IMG/VR virus record: IMGVR_UViG_3300026521_000003
Coordinates: 225,881 to 289,880 of that record
Length of the DNA: 64,000 bases
Reading direction: 5' to 3' (one strand)
Origin: a virus
The translations under genes were made by a program, and so were the position numbers. The notes beneath the pieces are model-generated. The model was given only the letters and a program-made list of their open reading frames with translations. It searched no databases and was not told where the DNA came from. Within the stretch, counting starts at the first letter, position 1, and each line of letters starts with the position of its first letter. Shown here one piece after another: positions 1-7,015 of this stretch.

Positions 1-1
1 T

Positions 2-220
2 GCAGCACAATCATTAAATGCAGATCAACCCTTGCAAAAAACTACAAAAGGTAAGAAAAAACCATCTGCTAGTGATTTAAAAGGTAATTCGGGTGCAGTA
101 GTAAAATCGGATGATGAAGATGATGATTCTAGCACATCGGGTAAAAAAACCAAAGGTATTATTAAGGGACTTGGTGGTAAAAAGAAAAAAGGACTTAACA
201 GAGAAGTTAAGATGTTATAA
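2..220 (+). CDS. C-terminal part of a truncated protein, Lys/Asp-rich
   Basis: The frame is open from the window edge to the TAA at 218-220, so the N-terminus lies outside. About 72 residues are visible. They are low in complexity, with a run of acidic residues (DDEDDD) and then Gly/Lys-rich stretches (GKKKKG) near the end. This composition suits a flexible tail of a structural or nucleic-acid-binding protein, but no family is recognised. The next gene starts two bases after the stop. Confidence 0.6.
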   Translation, partial: AAQSLNADQPLQKTTKGKKKPSASDLKGNSGAVVKSDDEDDDSSTSGKKTKGIIKGLGGKKKKGLNREVKML

Positions 221-222
221 AA

Positions 223-600
223 ATGCGAATAATATTCTATAATTATTTTGTACCTTACAGAAATTTACTTAAAAAAAATAATATTGAGCGATTTAATACT
301 TTTAAAGAATTTCATAATAATTGGATAAGGGATGAAGAATGTATTATAATACTCCCTGTGCAAGTATTTGATTTAGTTGGATTAGATATTCGATTCATAT
401 TACGAAATTATGGAAGAGATGATTCTAAGAGATTTTTATTTATTGGTGATAGAAAACAAATTGAATTTGCATTAAGTCAGAATGATAAATTTTTACAAAA
501 TATTATAGATGAGGTACATTTACCAATATTATCTAATACTCTAGAAGTAACAATATTAGAAAAAATTAAATTATTGGAAAAAAAAGGTAAGAAGGTTTAA
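223..600 (+). CDS. Hypothetical protein, alpha/beta
   Basis: 125 residues, not recognised. Hydrophobic strands alternate with helices (IIILPVQVFDLVG near residue 41, RFLFIGDRKQ near 70, EVHLPIL near 97, then a charged helix). The layout is loosely like a response-regulator receiver fold without an obvious phospho-acceptor, but that is only an impression. It follows the previous stop by two bases and has no strong ribosome site, so translational coupling is likely. The next gene begins two bases after its stop. Confidence 0.7.
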   Translation: MRIIFYNYFVPYRNLLKKNNIERFNTFKEFHNNWIRDEECIIILPVQVFDLVGLDIRFILRNYGRDDSKRFLFIGDRKQIEFALSQNDKFLQNIIDEVHLPILSNTLEVTILEKIKLLEKKGKKV

Positions 601-601
601 G

Positions 602-1765
602 ATGTATGGTGCAAATACAATAGTTAGAGTTTATATTGGGCCTAATGATAAATACACTTATGAACATTTGAGAAAATTTTATCATTTAGCCAAAAGACGT
701 TGGAAAGTTGCTGATGTATGGGGAGCCGATGAAGTTATGGTTTTAGAAAATAATAGACGACATGCAAATAAATATCAGCGCTCTCTTTCTATTTTAGGTT
801 GGATTACATCTAATAAAAAATATTTAAAAATTGAGAAGTATTATCAGGGCTTAGTAGGTGATCCATACTATGAATATTTTGCTAAATTCTCTAAATATGT
901 TTTGACTTGGTGGGGCTTAGGTTCTAGATTCGTAAAAAAATCATCAAAAAAAGATAGAAATATAAAATCGATACCTAATACACCAATGTTCGACCCATCA
1001 ATTCATTTTGATAAGAATTCCATTATGGAAAAAATCTATATGCAGGGTATGAGTTATGATGATGCTATGAAAACCACCTTTAAAGGTAAAGCTCAACTTG
1101 CAGATATTATTAATGGTTTAACAGATTATAATAAAAAAATTGGTATGTCTGATGAAGAAGCTTATGCTGATGCATTAAGAGTTTCGGAGATTGTGAGTAG
1201 AAACTTGGCATTAGATAAAAATGCTCCTATGGATAATCAGTATTCGTTTTTAATAAATTATTATAATAAATTCATTGATACAACTAGACGAATTATGATG
1301 CCCTTAGATATGAATTTATTTTTTATTAAAGAAGCTCTAAAATACAATCCTAATCTTTCATTATATGTTTTAAGTCCTGACAATAATATGCATAGAATCC
1401 AGGGTATTGTTGGGGAACGTTGTGAAAATATAATGATTGCTATTTCAGCTTTTAAAGATACAAAAAAATATGATTATGAGTTTGTTTATTCGTATGGGTC
1501 TCACACCTTATTTAATCATGCTGAAAATGGTTTTATTAAAGCTAAAGATTTAAAAAAGCTCACTACAAAAACCAATAATCTTATGTATGGTTCCAAAAAA
1601 TGTAAGATTGAACATAGATATGATTCAGAATATATGTTTGACCTTATTTTAGAAGGAACACCCGCGGGAAATTATTTTCCTTGGGTCGATGCATTTCATA
1701 ATGTTCAGTTATCCCCAGATTATTCAAAAATAATAAATCTTGAAGGGAAAGATATTATAGTATAA
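602..1765 (+). CDS. Hypothetical protein, 387 aa, possibly structural
   Basis: Not recognised. ATG at 602 has AAGAAGG just upstream. The protein is globular and mixed in composition, with aromatic-rich stretches (YYQGLVGDPYYEYFAKF near residue 80, LTWWGLG near 101) and no signal peptide or membrane segment. Its size and position directly before a late-type promoter and a propeptide-bearing gene suggest a virion or assembly role. That is inference only. Confidence 0.75.
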   Translation: MYGANTIVRVYIGPNDKYTYEHLRKFYHLAKRRWKVADVWGADEVMVLENNRRHANKYQRSLSILGWITSNKKYLKIEKYYQGLVGDPYYEYFAKFSKYVLTWWGLGSRFVKKSSKKDRNIKSIPNTPMFDPSIHFDKNSIMEKIYMQGMSYDDAMKTTFKGKAQLADIINGLTDYNKKIGMSDEEAYADALRVSEIVSRNLALDKNAPMDNQYSFLINYYNKFIDTTRRIMMPLDMNLFFIKEALKYNPNLSLYVLSPDNNMHRIQGIVGERCENIMIAISAFKDTKKYDYEFVYSYGSHTLFNHAENGFIKAKDLKKLTTKTNNLMYGSKKCKIEHRYDSEYMFDLILEGTPAGNYFPWVDAFHNVQLSPDYSKIINLEGKDIIV

Positions 1766-1768
1766 ATA
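1761..1768 (+). promoter_or_regulatory. T4-type late promoter -10 box
   Basis: Perfect TATAAATA followed by AAGGAAAAAAGG, 20 bp before the ATG at 1788. It overlaps the stop of the preceding gene, which makes it the only leader available to the next gene. The box matches the T4 late consensus. Confidence 0.6.
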
Positions 1769-1787
1769 AAGGAAAAAAGGATTCTGT

Positions 1788-2189
1788 ATGTTACTTAAAA
1801 ATTTAAAAACCCTTATTGAAGTTGATGAAAATGTAGATACTAAACAACCGGAAAATAATAATGTTCCTGTTAAAACAGATAAACAACGAAAATTGGATAA
1901 AGAAACTACTGATGGTATTGCTAATGAAGAACAAAATACAGCAATTAAAGTAGCAGAATTTTTAGAACCTATTCTTTCTCAATCATATGGTGCAAAAGAT
2001 ATTAAAGCTGAAAAATCTATGGTTATTATTAAAGGTGTAAAAGATAAAGCGACAAACTCAGATTTTATCAATTCTGTTCAACAAGCTACTATTGCAGCTA
2101 TTGGTATGGATGGTAATAAAAAATTCGATATAACTGGTCCATTTCCATTTGGTGATGGAGTAGCTATGACTTTCACTAAAAAAGGTTAA
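1788..2189 (+). CDS. Late protein with capsid-targeting-like N-terminus
   Basis: 133 residues. It starts MLLKNLKTLIEVDE, like the short peptides that direct T4-like proteins into the prohead and are cut after [LI]-x-E. An Asn/Lys/Asp-rich linker follows to about residue 50. The C-terminal half is a compact alpha/beta domain (AEKSMVIIKGVKDKATNSDF near residue 80, FPFGDGVAMTF at the end). It has its own late-type promoter at 1761. An internal or processed virion protein is inferred, and no family is recognised. Confidence 0.75.
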   Translation: MLLKNLKTLIEVDENVDTKQPENNNVPVKTDKQRKLDKETTDGIANEEQNTAIKVAEFLEPILSQSYGAKDIKAEKSMVIIKGVKDKATNSDFINSVQQATIAAIGMDGNKKFDITGPFPFGDGVAMTFTKKG

Positions 2190-2204
2190 TTTAAGTTATT
2201 AAAA

Positions 2205-2213
2205 TGTATAATT
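2205..2213 (+). promoter_or_regulatory. Possible sigma70-like -10 (TGTATAATT)
   Basis: TGTATAATT lies in a 47-bp intergenic gap before the gene at 2237. The same nonamer recurs in intergenic positions at 4632, 6979, 49925 and 54302. No convincing -35 is visible, so this may be an early or middle promoter needing a phage activator. The AT-rich background weakens the call. Confidence 0.35.
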
Positions 2214-2236
2214 CACTCTAAATATGGAGTTTAATT

Positions 2237-2788
2237 ATGCAGCGTTTATCATCAGAACACAGATCTTTATTACAAACTAATCCACTATTTTCAAAAATGA
2301 TTTTTGAATTTCATGATGGGTGGTTTGAATTAATTTACGACTTGGGTATGAAAATCCTAGGTTATTGTAATGCTAAAAAAATTGAACTTCCTCAAATCCG
2401 CCAAATTAAAGAAAAATTTGGAACTCTCCGTTTTTATTATATTGATAAAACCAATGATGCACAGATTAGAGAGTGGGTTAGAGATGCTGAATCTCGATCA
2501 GAATTTATATGTGAAGAATGTGGTGAACGTGGCGAATTGAGAGTTGATAACGGCAGATGGGGAGTAGTTTGTAGTATTCATAGTTCCCCTACTTCATTAT
2601 CTCTATCAGAATATCAAGAAATGAGAACAAAAGCAGAGCATGAAGCAAGAAAATGTTCTAAATGTGGTATTGGTGGAGCAGAGATTTACTGGGATGGAGC
2701 TCAAACTATAAATTTATGTAATCAGCATAAAGAAAATTATTCTTTATTATCTCAATATTTATCAGAACAAAAGGTTGCGGATCTATGA
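2237..2788 (+). CDS. Phage zinc-binding protein with two Cys/His sites
   Basis: 183 residues. The middle carries QIRQIKEKFGTLRFYY (about residues 53-68), a signature of a widespread phage family of unknown function. It is followed by two zinc sites: C92-x2-C95...C112-x2-H115 and C140-x2-C143...C161-x2-H164. It starts after TGTATAATT with GGAG upstream, and its stop overlaps the next start (ATGA). The fold is expected to be zinc-stabilised. No enzymatic role is known to me. Confidence 0.8.
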   Translation: MQRLSSEHRSLLQTNPLFSKMIFEFHDGWFELIYDLGMKILGYCNAKKIELPQIRQIKEKFGTLRFYYIDKTNDAQIREWVRDAESRSEFICEECGERGELRVDNGRWGVVCSIHSSPTSLSLSEYQEMRTKAEHEARKCSKCGIGGAEIYWDGAQTINLCNQHKENYSLLSQYLSEQKVADL

Positions 2789-3108
2789 CTGAGGCAGAAA
2801 GAAAGTTTTTATATAGTTTTAGTAATAGCATACGGGAAGCTATGTTGGAAGAACATTATATGTTGCATTTTGATGAAGAGAAAGAAGAATTTATATTTGT
2901 TTTAAGAACTGCAACAAATTGTAATACTCGGCATGCACTAACAAAAAAAGAAGTTTTAAGATGGTATTACTCGGAATTAAATAATGATGATTCTAACCTA
3001 CTTAGGAATTTTTCAAATTATTATGATTTAGAATATGATTATTTTTTATTTAAACTTAAAGAAATTATAAAAAAATATTTAAGAATATATCCGGAATATT
3101 TTGTTTAG
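2785..3108 (+). CDS. B-tail protein, 107 aa, function unknown
   Basis: Starts by four-base ATGA overlap with the zinc protein, so it is probably coupled to it. It is helical and acidic, with REAMLEEHYMLHFDEEKEEF in the N-terminal half and a Tyr/Asp-rich stretch (YYDLEYDYFLFKL) near residue 77. It ends in YPEYFV, the first of the series of short proteins here that end in Pro-Glu plus aromatic residues. No known family. Confidence 0.75.
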   Translation: MTEAERKFLYSFSNSIREAMLEEHYMLHFDEEKEEFIFVLRTATNCNTRHALTKKEVLRWYYSELNNDDSNLLRNFSNYYDLEYDYFLFKLKEIIKKYLRIYPEYFV

Positions 3109-3114
3109 GAGTAA

Positions 3115-3453
3115 ATGGTGGAAGAACGGGTTACAGGAACTTTTAAAAATATGGAACAAACATATGGTTCGATTGTTACGGAACGAACTATCAATAATGA
3201 AGTCTTATGGTCTGATACTGATTCCATGAGAGAGTTAAGAGATCGATTAGCTACGATTCATAGTAACCAAATTGATCTTAATTTACTTGAAGAATTAAAA
3301 AGAGTATTGGCAGAACCAATTCAAAAAACAAAAGAAGAGAGAGTTATTGATATTGTTTGTGGTGGTTTTGAAAAACATTTTAATATGTCATTAGACGAAT
3401 TCAATGATATTTATAAAAAAATTTTAGAAAATAATCCAGAAAAATTGATATGA
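3115..3453 (+). CDS. B-tail-like protein, 112 aa, function unknown
   Basis: ATG with a good AGGAG site five bases upstream. The N-terminal 30 residues look beta-rich and the rest is helical (SMRELRDRLATIHSNQ, LLEELKRVLAEPIQK). It ends NPEKLI, a degenerate form of the Pro-Glu tail of its neighbours. The stop overlaps the start of a tiny membrane protein (ATGA). Function unknown. Confidence 0.75.
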   Translation: MVEERVTGTFKNMEQTYGSIVTERTINNEVLWSDTDSMRELRDRLATIHSNQIDLNLLEELKRVLAEPIQKTKEERVIDIVCGGFEKHFNMSLDEFNDIYKKILENNPEKLI

Positions 3454-3599
3454 ATAGTTTAATAATACCCTTTGCTTTAATATATTTTATTTTTATAGTT
3501 TTAATTTATATTTCTGTTTTATTGAGTATTTTCGTAATTAACAGTTTGACTTATCTAATTTATTACTTTAAGGCACTATTAAGAAAATTAAAACTATAA
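3450..3599 (+). CDS. Small membrane protein, 49 aa
   Basis: ATG at 3450 overlaps the preceding TGA (ATGA), so translation is likely coupled. The product is almost entirely hydrophobic: one long or two short transmembrane segments (LIIPFALIYFIFIVLIYISV, then LLSIFVINSLTYLIYYF), ending in a basic tail (KALLRKLKL). The basic C-terminus predicts a cytoplasmic end. It sits beside another membrane protein gene. Small phage membrane proteins of this kind include superinfection-exclusion and holin-like proteins, but nothing here decides. Confidence 0.6.
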   Translation: MNSLIIPFALIYFIFIVLIYISVLLSIFVINSLTYLIYYFKALLRKLKL

Positions 3600-3618
3600 T
3601 ATAATAAAAAGGTTTTTT

Positions 3619-4032
3619 ATGGCTAAATTTAAACGATTTATGTATTCACCATTTATTTTATTTTCTGTATCAATCAGTTTATTCATTATAGGATATTTGA
3701 CTCATCAAATCAATGCTGTAATTCTGTATATGTTAGAATTTACAGTTATTTTTGAACTTGTACGAGGATTTACACATTATTTAAAAGATGGTCAGCTTAA
3801 AGTTCGATATGGTATTGATGCAGCTATTTTTTATTCTATGAAAGAATTATATATAGGATTTGTTGAATTCAAAATTGATAGTGACCCTACACTTATTATG
3901 GTAAGTTTAGTCGTCTTTGTTGTTTTAATATTCGGACGATTTATTAATTCAAAAATGATAGAAGAGAAACGTAAATATTGTAAGTATAATGATGGTACTG
4001 GTAATTGTTCTAAAGATACGTTTAAGGTATAA
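3619..4032 (+). CDS. Inner-membrane protein, PsiE-like
   Basis: 137 residues with probably four transmembrane helices (about residues 9-28, 31-52, 66-83, 92-109) and a cytoplasmic basic tail containing CKYNDGTGNC. The pattern (a helix ending in E-[LF]-V-R-G-F, then a hydrophilic loop and KVRYGIDAAIFYSMKELYIG) resembles the PsiE family of phosphate-starvation-inducible membrane proteins. The match is by eye and moderate. It has an AAAAGG ribosome site and lies two bases before the next gene. Confidence 0.55.
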   Translation: MAKFKRFMYSPFILFSVSISLFIIGYLTHQINAVILYMLEFTVIFELVRGFTHYLKDGQLKVRYGIDAAIFYSMKELYIGFVEFKIDSDPTLIMVSLVVFVVLIFGRFINSKMIEEKRKYCKYNDGTGNCSKDTFKV

Positions 4033-4034
4033 TT

Positions 4035-4628
4035 ATGATTAGAGTTGATATTCAAATGGATAAAGAAGATGCCATCAGAGCTATGCTTGATGGCTATCAT
4101 ATAATTGAATCTACATTACAAAGTAAAAGCGAATATAATGGTGAATATTGTACTTATATAAAAGGTACTTTTAAGCGTATTTCACCAAAAGGTATATCAT
4201 TATTAAATCCGAATGATATGGTTAAAAAATATTGGACAATAGCTAAACCGGTCAAAACAATGTTTCCCAGAAAAATATATAAGACCAATTTAACTACTGG
4301 AGAAATTTTAGAATTAAATTTTGTTGATGTCTATGATAATAGATTAAATGATAAAACTATTGAGAGTATTCTAATTTATAAAACATCTAATAATATTAAT
4401 CCCGAGATTACTATTTGTGCAACAGTAGGAGATTATTTTCAAAATGGAAATAGATTAGTACATTTTAAAACTAAAGGTATTTATTATACTAGGACTAATG
4501 CTGTTTTTGAACTAAAATGTCATATTGATGATATTTTAAGATTGAAGAAACTTAATAAAAAGGTTCCAAAAGCCAAACTATTATTAGTTGAGAATCTTCT
4601 AGAACATTCACCAGAATTGTTTATTTAA
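4035..4628 (+). CDS. B-tail protein, 197 aa, beta-rich
   Basis: Starts two bases after the PsiE-like gene. The centre is beta-rich (KIYKTNLTTGEILELNFVDVYDN, ITICATVGDYFQNGNRLVHF) and the last 40 residues form a Lys-rich helix. It ends HSPELFI. No family is recognised. A DNA- or RNA-binding role is possible from the basic surface, but nothing proves it. Confidence 0.75.
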   Translation: MIRVDIQMDKEDAIRAMLDGYHIIESTLQSKSEYNGEYCTYIKGTFKRISPKGISLLNPNDMVKKYWTIAKPVKTMFPRKIYKTNLTTGEILELNFVDVYDNRLNDKTIESILIYKTSNNINPEITICATVGDYFQNGNRLVHFKTKGIYYTRTNAVFELKCHIDDILRLKKLNKKVPKAKLLLVENLLEHSPELFI

Positions 4629-4631
4629 AAA

Positions 4632-4640
4632 TGTATAATT
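4632..4640 (+). promoter_or_regulatory. Possible -10 (TGTATAATT)
   Basis: TGTATAATT falls in the 30-bp gap before the gene at 4659, with a following AAAAAGGG ribosome site. It is the same nonamer as at 2205. No -35 is recognised. Confidence 0.35.
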
Positions 4641-4658
4641 TAAATAAAAAGGGCTTTT

Positions 4659-4946
4659 ATGTATAATATATATGATATAGAAATGGAATTAAATAACCAA
4701 ACATTATATTCCGTTCCTCAATTAGATGGTTCTAAAGTTGAGGCAATTATTAGGATTCTTACTGAAGAGATACGAAATCTTCAGACGTTAAATTCGACTG
4801 TCGAAACATTACAAATGGAATTAAATGCTCTAAAATTTGAACACAAAGAATTAACAAATATTGTAGAAAATATTGGATATGATTACCCTGAAATAATTTT
4901 AAAATATCCCCAATTTTTCACACAAAAGGAAAGTATATGCGAATAG
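4659..4946 (+). CDS. Coiled-coil protein, 95 aa
   Basis: Residues 25-70 form a clear heptad-like helix (VEAIIRILTEEIRNLQTLNS, then ETLQMELNALKFEHKEL), predicting an oligomeric coiled coil. Near the end it carries KYPQFF, an internal and altered version of the B-tail, followed by TQKESICE. The TATGCG at its end overlaps the next gene by 10 bases. Function unknown. Confidence 0.7.
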   Translation: MYNIYDIEMELNNQTLYSVPQLDGSKVEAIIRILTEEIRNLQTLNSTVETLQMELNALKFEHKELTNIVENIGYDYPEIILKYPQFFTQKESICE

Positions 4947-5161
4947 AAAGTAAGATACCATTAGTTGTACAAGGCATACAATGTGATAATCCCCAATGCA
5001 CTTTTAAGGAGGAAAATATTCCATTTGAAGATTATGCAGAGTGGCTAGAACGTCCATGTCCAGAATGTGGTGAAATTTTATTAACAGAAGAAGATTTTAA
5101 TACTCTTAAACTTCTAATGTCGATTTCTGCAATAGCAAATAATATCGATAAAAAAGAATAA
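4937..5161 (+). CDS. Zinc-ribbon protein, 74 aa
   Basis: Two cysteine pairs, C16-DNPQ-C21 and C39-PE-C42, make a likely zinc ribbon (GIQCDNPQCTF...RPCPECGEIL). A helical C-terminus follows. It overlaps the coiled-coil gene by 10 bases and is followed closely by the DUF488 gene. Such small phage zinc ribbons often bind nucleic acid or RNA polymerase. No specific partner can be named. Confidence 0.7.
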   Translation: MRIESKIPLVVQGIQCDNPQCTFKEENIPFEDYAEWLERPCPECGEILLTEEDFNTLKLLMSISAIANNIDKKE

Positions 5162-5167
5162 TATGCT

Positions 5168-5620
5168 ATGAAAATTTATACTTCGTATTATGCTAATATT
5201 AGACATATACCCGATGATTATTTTATAGTCGCTACAAGTGGAGCAATTTCTGATGAAATAGCCTCGGTAGTTGATAGTTGGGACAGAAAGTTAGCACCAT
5301 CAAAAGACATCTATTTTGAATATAAAGATAATCCTGATTGGGAAAAATATACCAGAAGATTCAAAGAAGAAAGACTTAAAAAAATCGATTGGTTAGAGTT
5401 GTTAGAAAAATGGGAAGAAATAGCAAATCAGAAGAATAAACCGTTAGAAAATATTGTATTGTGTTGTTATGAAAAACCGACCGAATTTTGCCATAGACAC
5501 ATTTTGAGCGAAGATCTCGAGAAATTATTTAAAACGGAGGTTAAAGAATTTGGATTGGATCGTCATGAGAGAGTAGACTATAAAATGCAACCAATGGCAT
5601 CCACAGATTTTTTATTTTAA
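5168..5620 (+). CDS. DUF488 family protein
   Basis: 150 residues. The hallmark is CCYEKPTEFCHRH (about residues 99-111), the conserved Cys/Glu/His-Arg-His signature of DUF488 proteins. The N-terminal strand (MKIYTSYYANIRHI) also fits. DUF488 members occur in many phages, and some have been linked to nucleoside or DNA metabolism. The biochemical role is not established. The extreme C-terminus is STDFLF, unlike ordinary DUF488 proteins as far as I recall, and like a T4-type clamp-binding peptide. Confidence 0.8.
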   Translation: MKIYTSYYANIRHIPDDYFIVATSGAISDEIASVVDSWDRKLAPSKDIYFEYKDNPDWEKYTRRFKEERLKKIDWLELLEKWEEIANQKNKPLENIVLCCYEKPTEFCHRHILSEDLEKLFKTEVKEFGLDRHERVDYKMQPMASTDFLF

Positions 5621-5621
5621 T

Positions 5622-5861
5622 ATGAGTATTTTAGAAAAATCATTAGAAGAATTTATTTTTCCTTTTAGTAAATTGCGATTTGAGTTATTAACTTCACCAT
5701 CAAAAAATAATATAATTCAAGCAGTAGAAACGGTTAAAAGATATTTTTATTCTAATGATTATCCACACGACAAAGATTTATATTTGGATGATTTAATTGC
5801 AATAAAAAATTATATTGAAATTAATTATCCTATTAGTAAATTTCCAGAGTATTACATATGA
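5622..5861 (+). CDS. B-tail protein, 79 aa
   Basis: Starts one base after the DUF488 stop. All-helical small protein (LEKSLEEFIFPFSKLRFELL, then IIQAVETVKRYFYS), ending FPEYYI. The stop and next start share TATGA. No family known. Size and tail match the genes at 6453 and 6739. Confidence 0.7.
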   Translation: MSILEKSLEEFIFPFSKLRFELLTSPSKNNIIQAVETVKRYFYSNDYPHDKDLYLDDLIAIKNYIEINYPISKFPEYYI

Positions 5862-6226
5862 AATATTTATGGGTGCAAAAAGGTGGTGGTGATTTTAAAA
5901 TAGGTAAAGATATAACTGAATGCAATCTGAAATTTAATCCTATAAAAATTAATGTGTCGATTGATGAAGATTTTCATAGTAATATAGAATTGCTAAAGTA
6001 TTTACCTGCAGGTACTGATACGGGATCAGGTAACTTTATTATAATGTATGTTGATACTATTGAAAAAGTACGAGTAAAATGGTATAAGTTAATTATATCT
6101 CATTATAATCATTTATTATGTTTAGGAGATTTGATTAATTTATCATCTGACTGGAGTAGTAAGATAAAAGCTATAGAAGAAGAAATAATAAATCATAGAA
6201 AGGGGTATCCAGAATTATGGGTATAA
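5858..6226 (+). CDS. B-tail protein, 122 aa
   Basis: Begins MKYLWVQKGGGDFKIGKD with beta-like character, then a helical second half. It ends YPELWV. The last codons TTA-TGG-GTA-TAA contain the ATGG that starts the next gene, so tail and downstream start are encoded by the same bases. Function unknown. Confidence 0.75.
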   Translation: MKYLWVQKGGGDFKIGKDITECNLKFNPIKINVSIDEDFHSNIELLKYLPAGTDTGSGNFIIMYVDTIEKVRVKWYKLIISHYNHLLCLGDLINLSSDWSSKIKAIEEEIINHRKGYPELWV

Positions 6227-6462
6227 TATATGATAGATGTAACCTTTTAGCCATGATCGATAGGGTTAAAAATAAAAAATCTATAAGTGAAATAGTTGAT
6301 AGATATGGTTTTTTTAATGTACGCAAAGAGCTATTACTTATGGATGAACTCCGAAAACTACCTAGTTTTAAGGAAGATAGAACATCAAAGCGTAGAAAAG
6401 CCCGTCTTAGTGAACTTACATCTTATTTTTCTAAAGAGGAGTATCCAGAATTATGGGTCTAA
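6217..6462 (+). CDS. B-tail protein, 81 aa, basic
   Basis: Its ATG lies inside the Leu-Trp codons of the upstream tail, a 10-base overlap with GGGGTATCC upstream as ribosome site. The protein is helical and basic (RTSKRRKARLSELTSYF). It ends YPELWV with the same ATGG device for the next gene. Function unknown. Confidence 0.75.
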   Translation: MGIIYDRCNLLAMIDRVKNKKSISEIVDRYGFFNVRKELLLMDELRKLPSFKEDRTSKRRKARLSELTSYFSKEEYPELWV

Positions 6463-6704
6463 ATGATGATTTAGCGAAAGAATTTAAGAATATTAGTTTT
6501 ATAAATCAACTATGTATGGAATGTATATCACCTAAAAGTATTATCGATGAATTTGAGTTGATGTTTGTTCTTCAATTTGTACGTCGTACTCTAGAATATA
6601 AAAATTTTCAATTAAGTGATAATCTTATAAAAAATTCAGAAATTGTTTATACTTATATAGTTCATTTATATCCTGTTGACCAATATCCAGAATTATGGAT
6701 TTGA
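6453..6704 (+). CDS. B-tail protein, 83 aa
   Basis: Third member of the overlapping trio: its ATG is within the preceding TTATGG. Helical, with two hydrophobic helices (FINQLCMECISPKS, MFVLQFVRRTLEYK). It ends YPELWI. The ATGG in this tail leads only to a four-codon frame, so the chain ends here, directly before a late-type promoter box at 6705. Confidence 0.75.
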   Translation: MGLNDDLAKEFKNISFINQLCMECISPKSIIDEFELMFVLQFVRRTLEYKNFQLSDNLIKNSEIVYTYIVHLYPVDQYPELWI

Positions 6705-6712
6705 TATAAATA
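6705..6712 (+). promoter_or_regulatory. T4-type late promoter -10 box
   Basis: TATAAATA immediately after the stop of the preceding gene, 27 bp before the ATG at 6739 and followed by AAGGTGAT. Confidence 0.5.
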
Positions 6713-6738
6713 ATTATAACCCAACTAAGGTGATAATT

Positions 6739-6978
6739 ATGGAAGAATTTTACGCTAGAATATCTCAGATTCATAGTACTTTCCAACCTGATTTAAATTC
6801 TATTGCTAAGAGAGAATTATTTTTATCAACTATTCAATGTTGCTTAATTACAAAATTTCCACTAATAGCTCATTATGATGGATTGACTATAAATTATTAT
6901 GGTGATGATATTGAAATTTTAATCGATGAAGAATTAGAACAAGAGTTAAAGACTAAATACCCAGAATCATTTAAATAA
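6739..6978 (+). CDS. B-tail-like protein, 79 aa
   Basis: I chose ATG 6739 because AAGG lies seven bases upstream. A TTG at 6676 in the same frame would sit inside the previous gene. The product is helical with a Tyr-rich centre (HYDGLTINYYGDDIEI) and a late acidic helix. It ends YPESFK, a weakened Pro-Glu tail. Function unknown. Confidence 0.65.
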   Translation: MEEFYARISQIHSTFQPDLNSIAKRELFLSTIQCCLITKFPLIAHYDGLTINYYGDDIEILIDEELEQELKTKYPESFK

Positions 6979-6987
6979 TGTATAATT
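6979..6987 (+). promoter_or_regulatory. Possible -10 (TGTATAATT)
   Basis: TGTATAATT directly after the stop of the preceding gene, 29 bp before ATG 7016, with TAAAGG as ribosome site. Probably drives the nuclease-like gene, although no -35 is recognised. Confidence 0.4.
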
Positions 6988-7015
6988 TTATATAAACTAC
7001 TCATAAAGGTTATAT

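Noticed and set aside
6676-6738. Upstream TTG start for the gene at 6739
   Set aside because: It would read through the end of the previous gene and across a late-type promoter box; ATG 6739 has AAGG at good distance.
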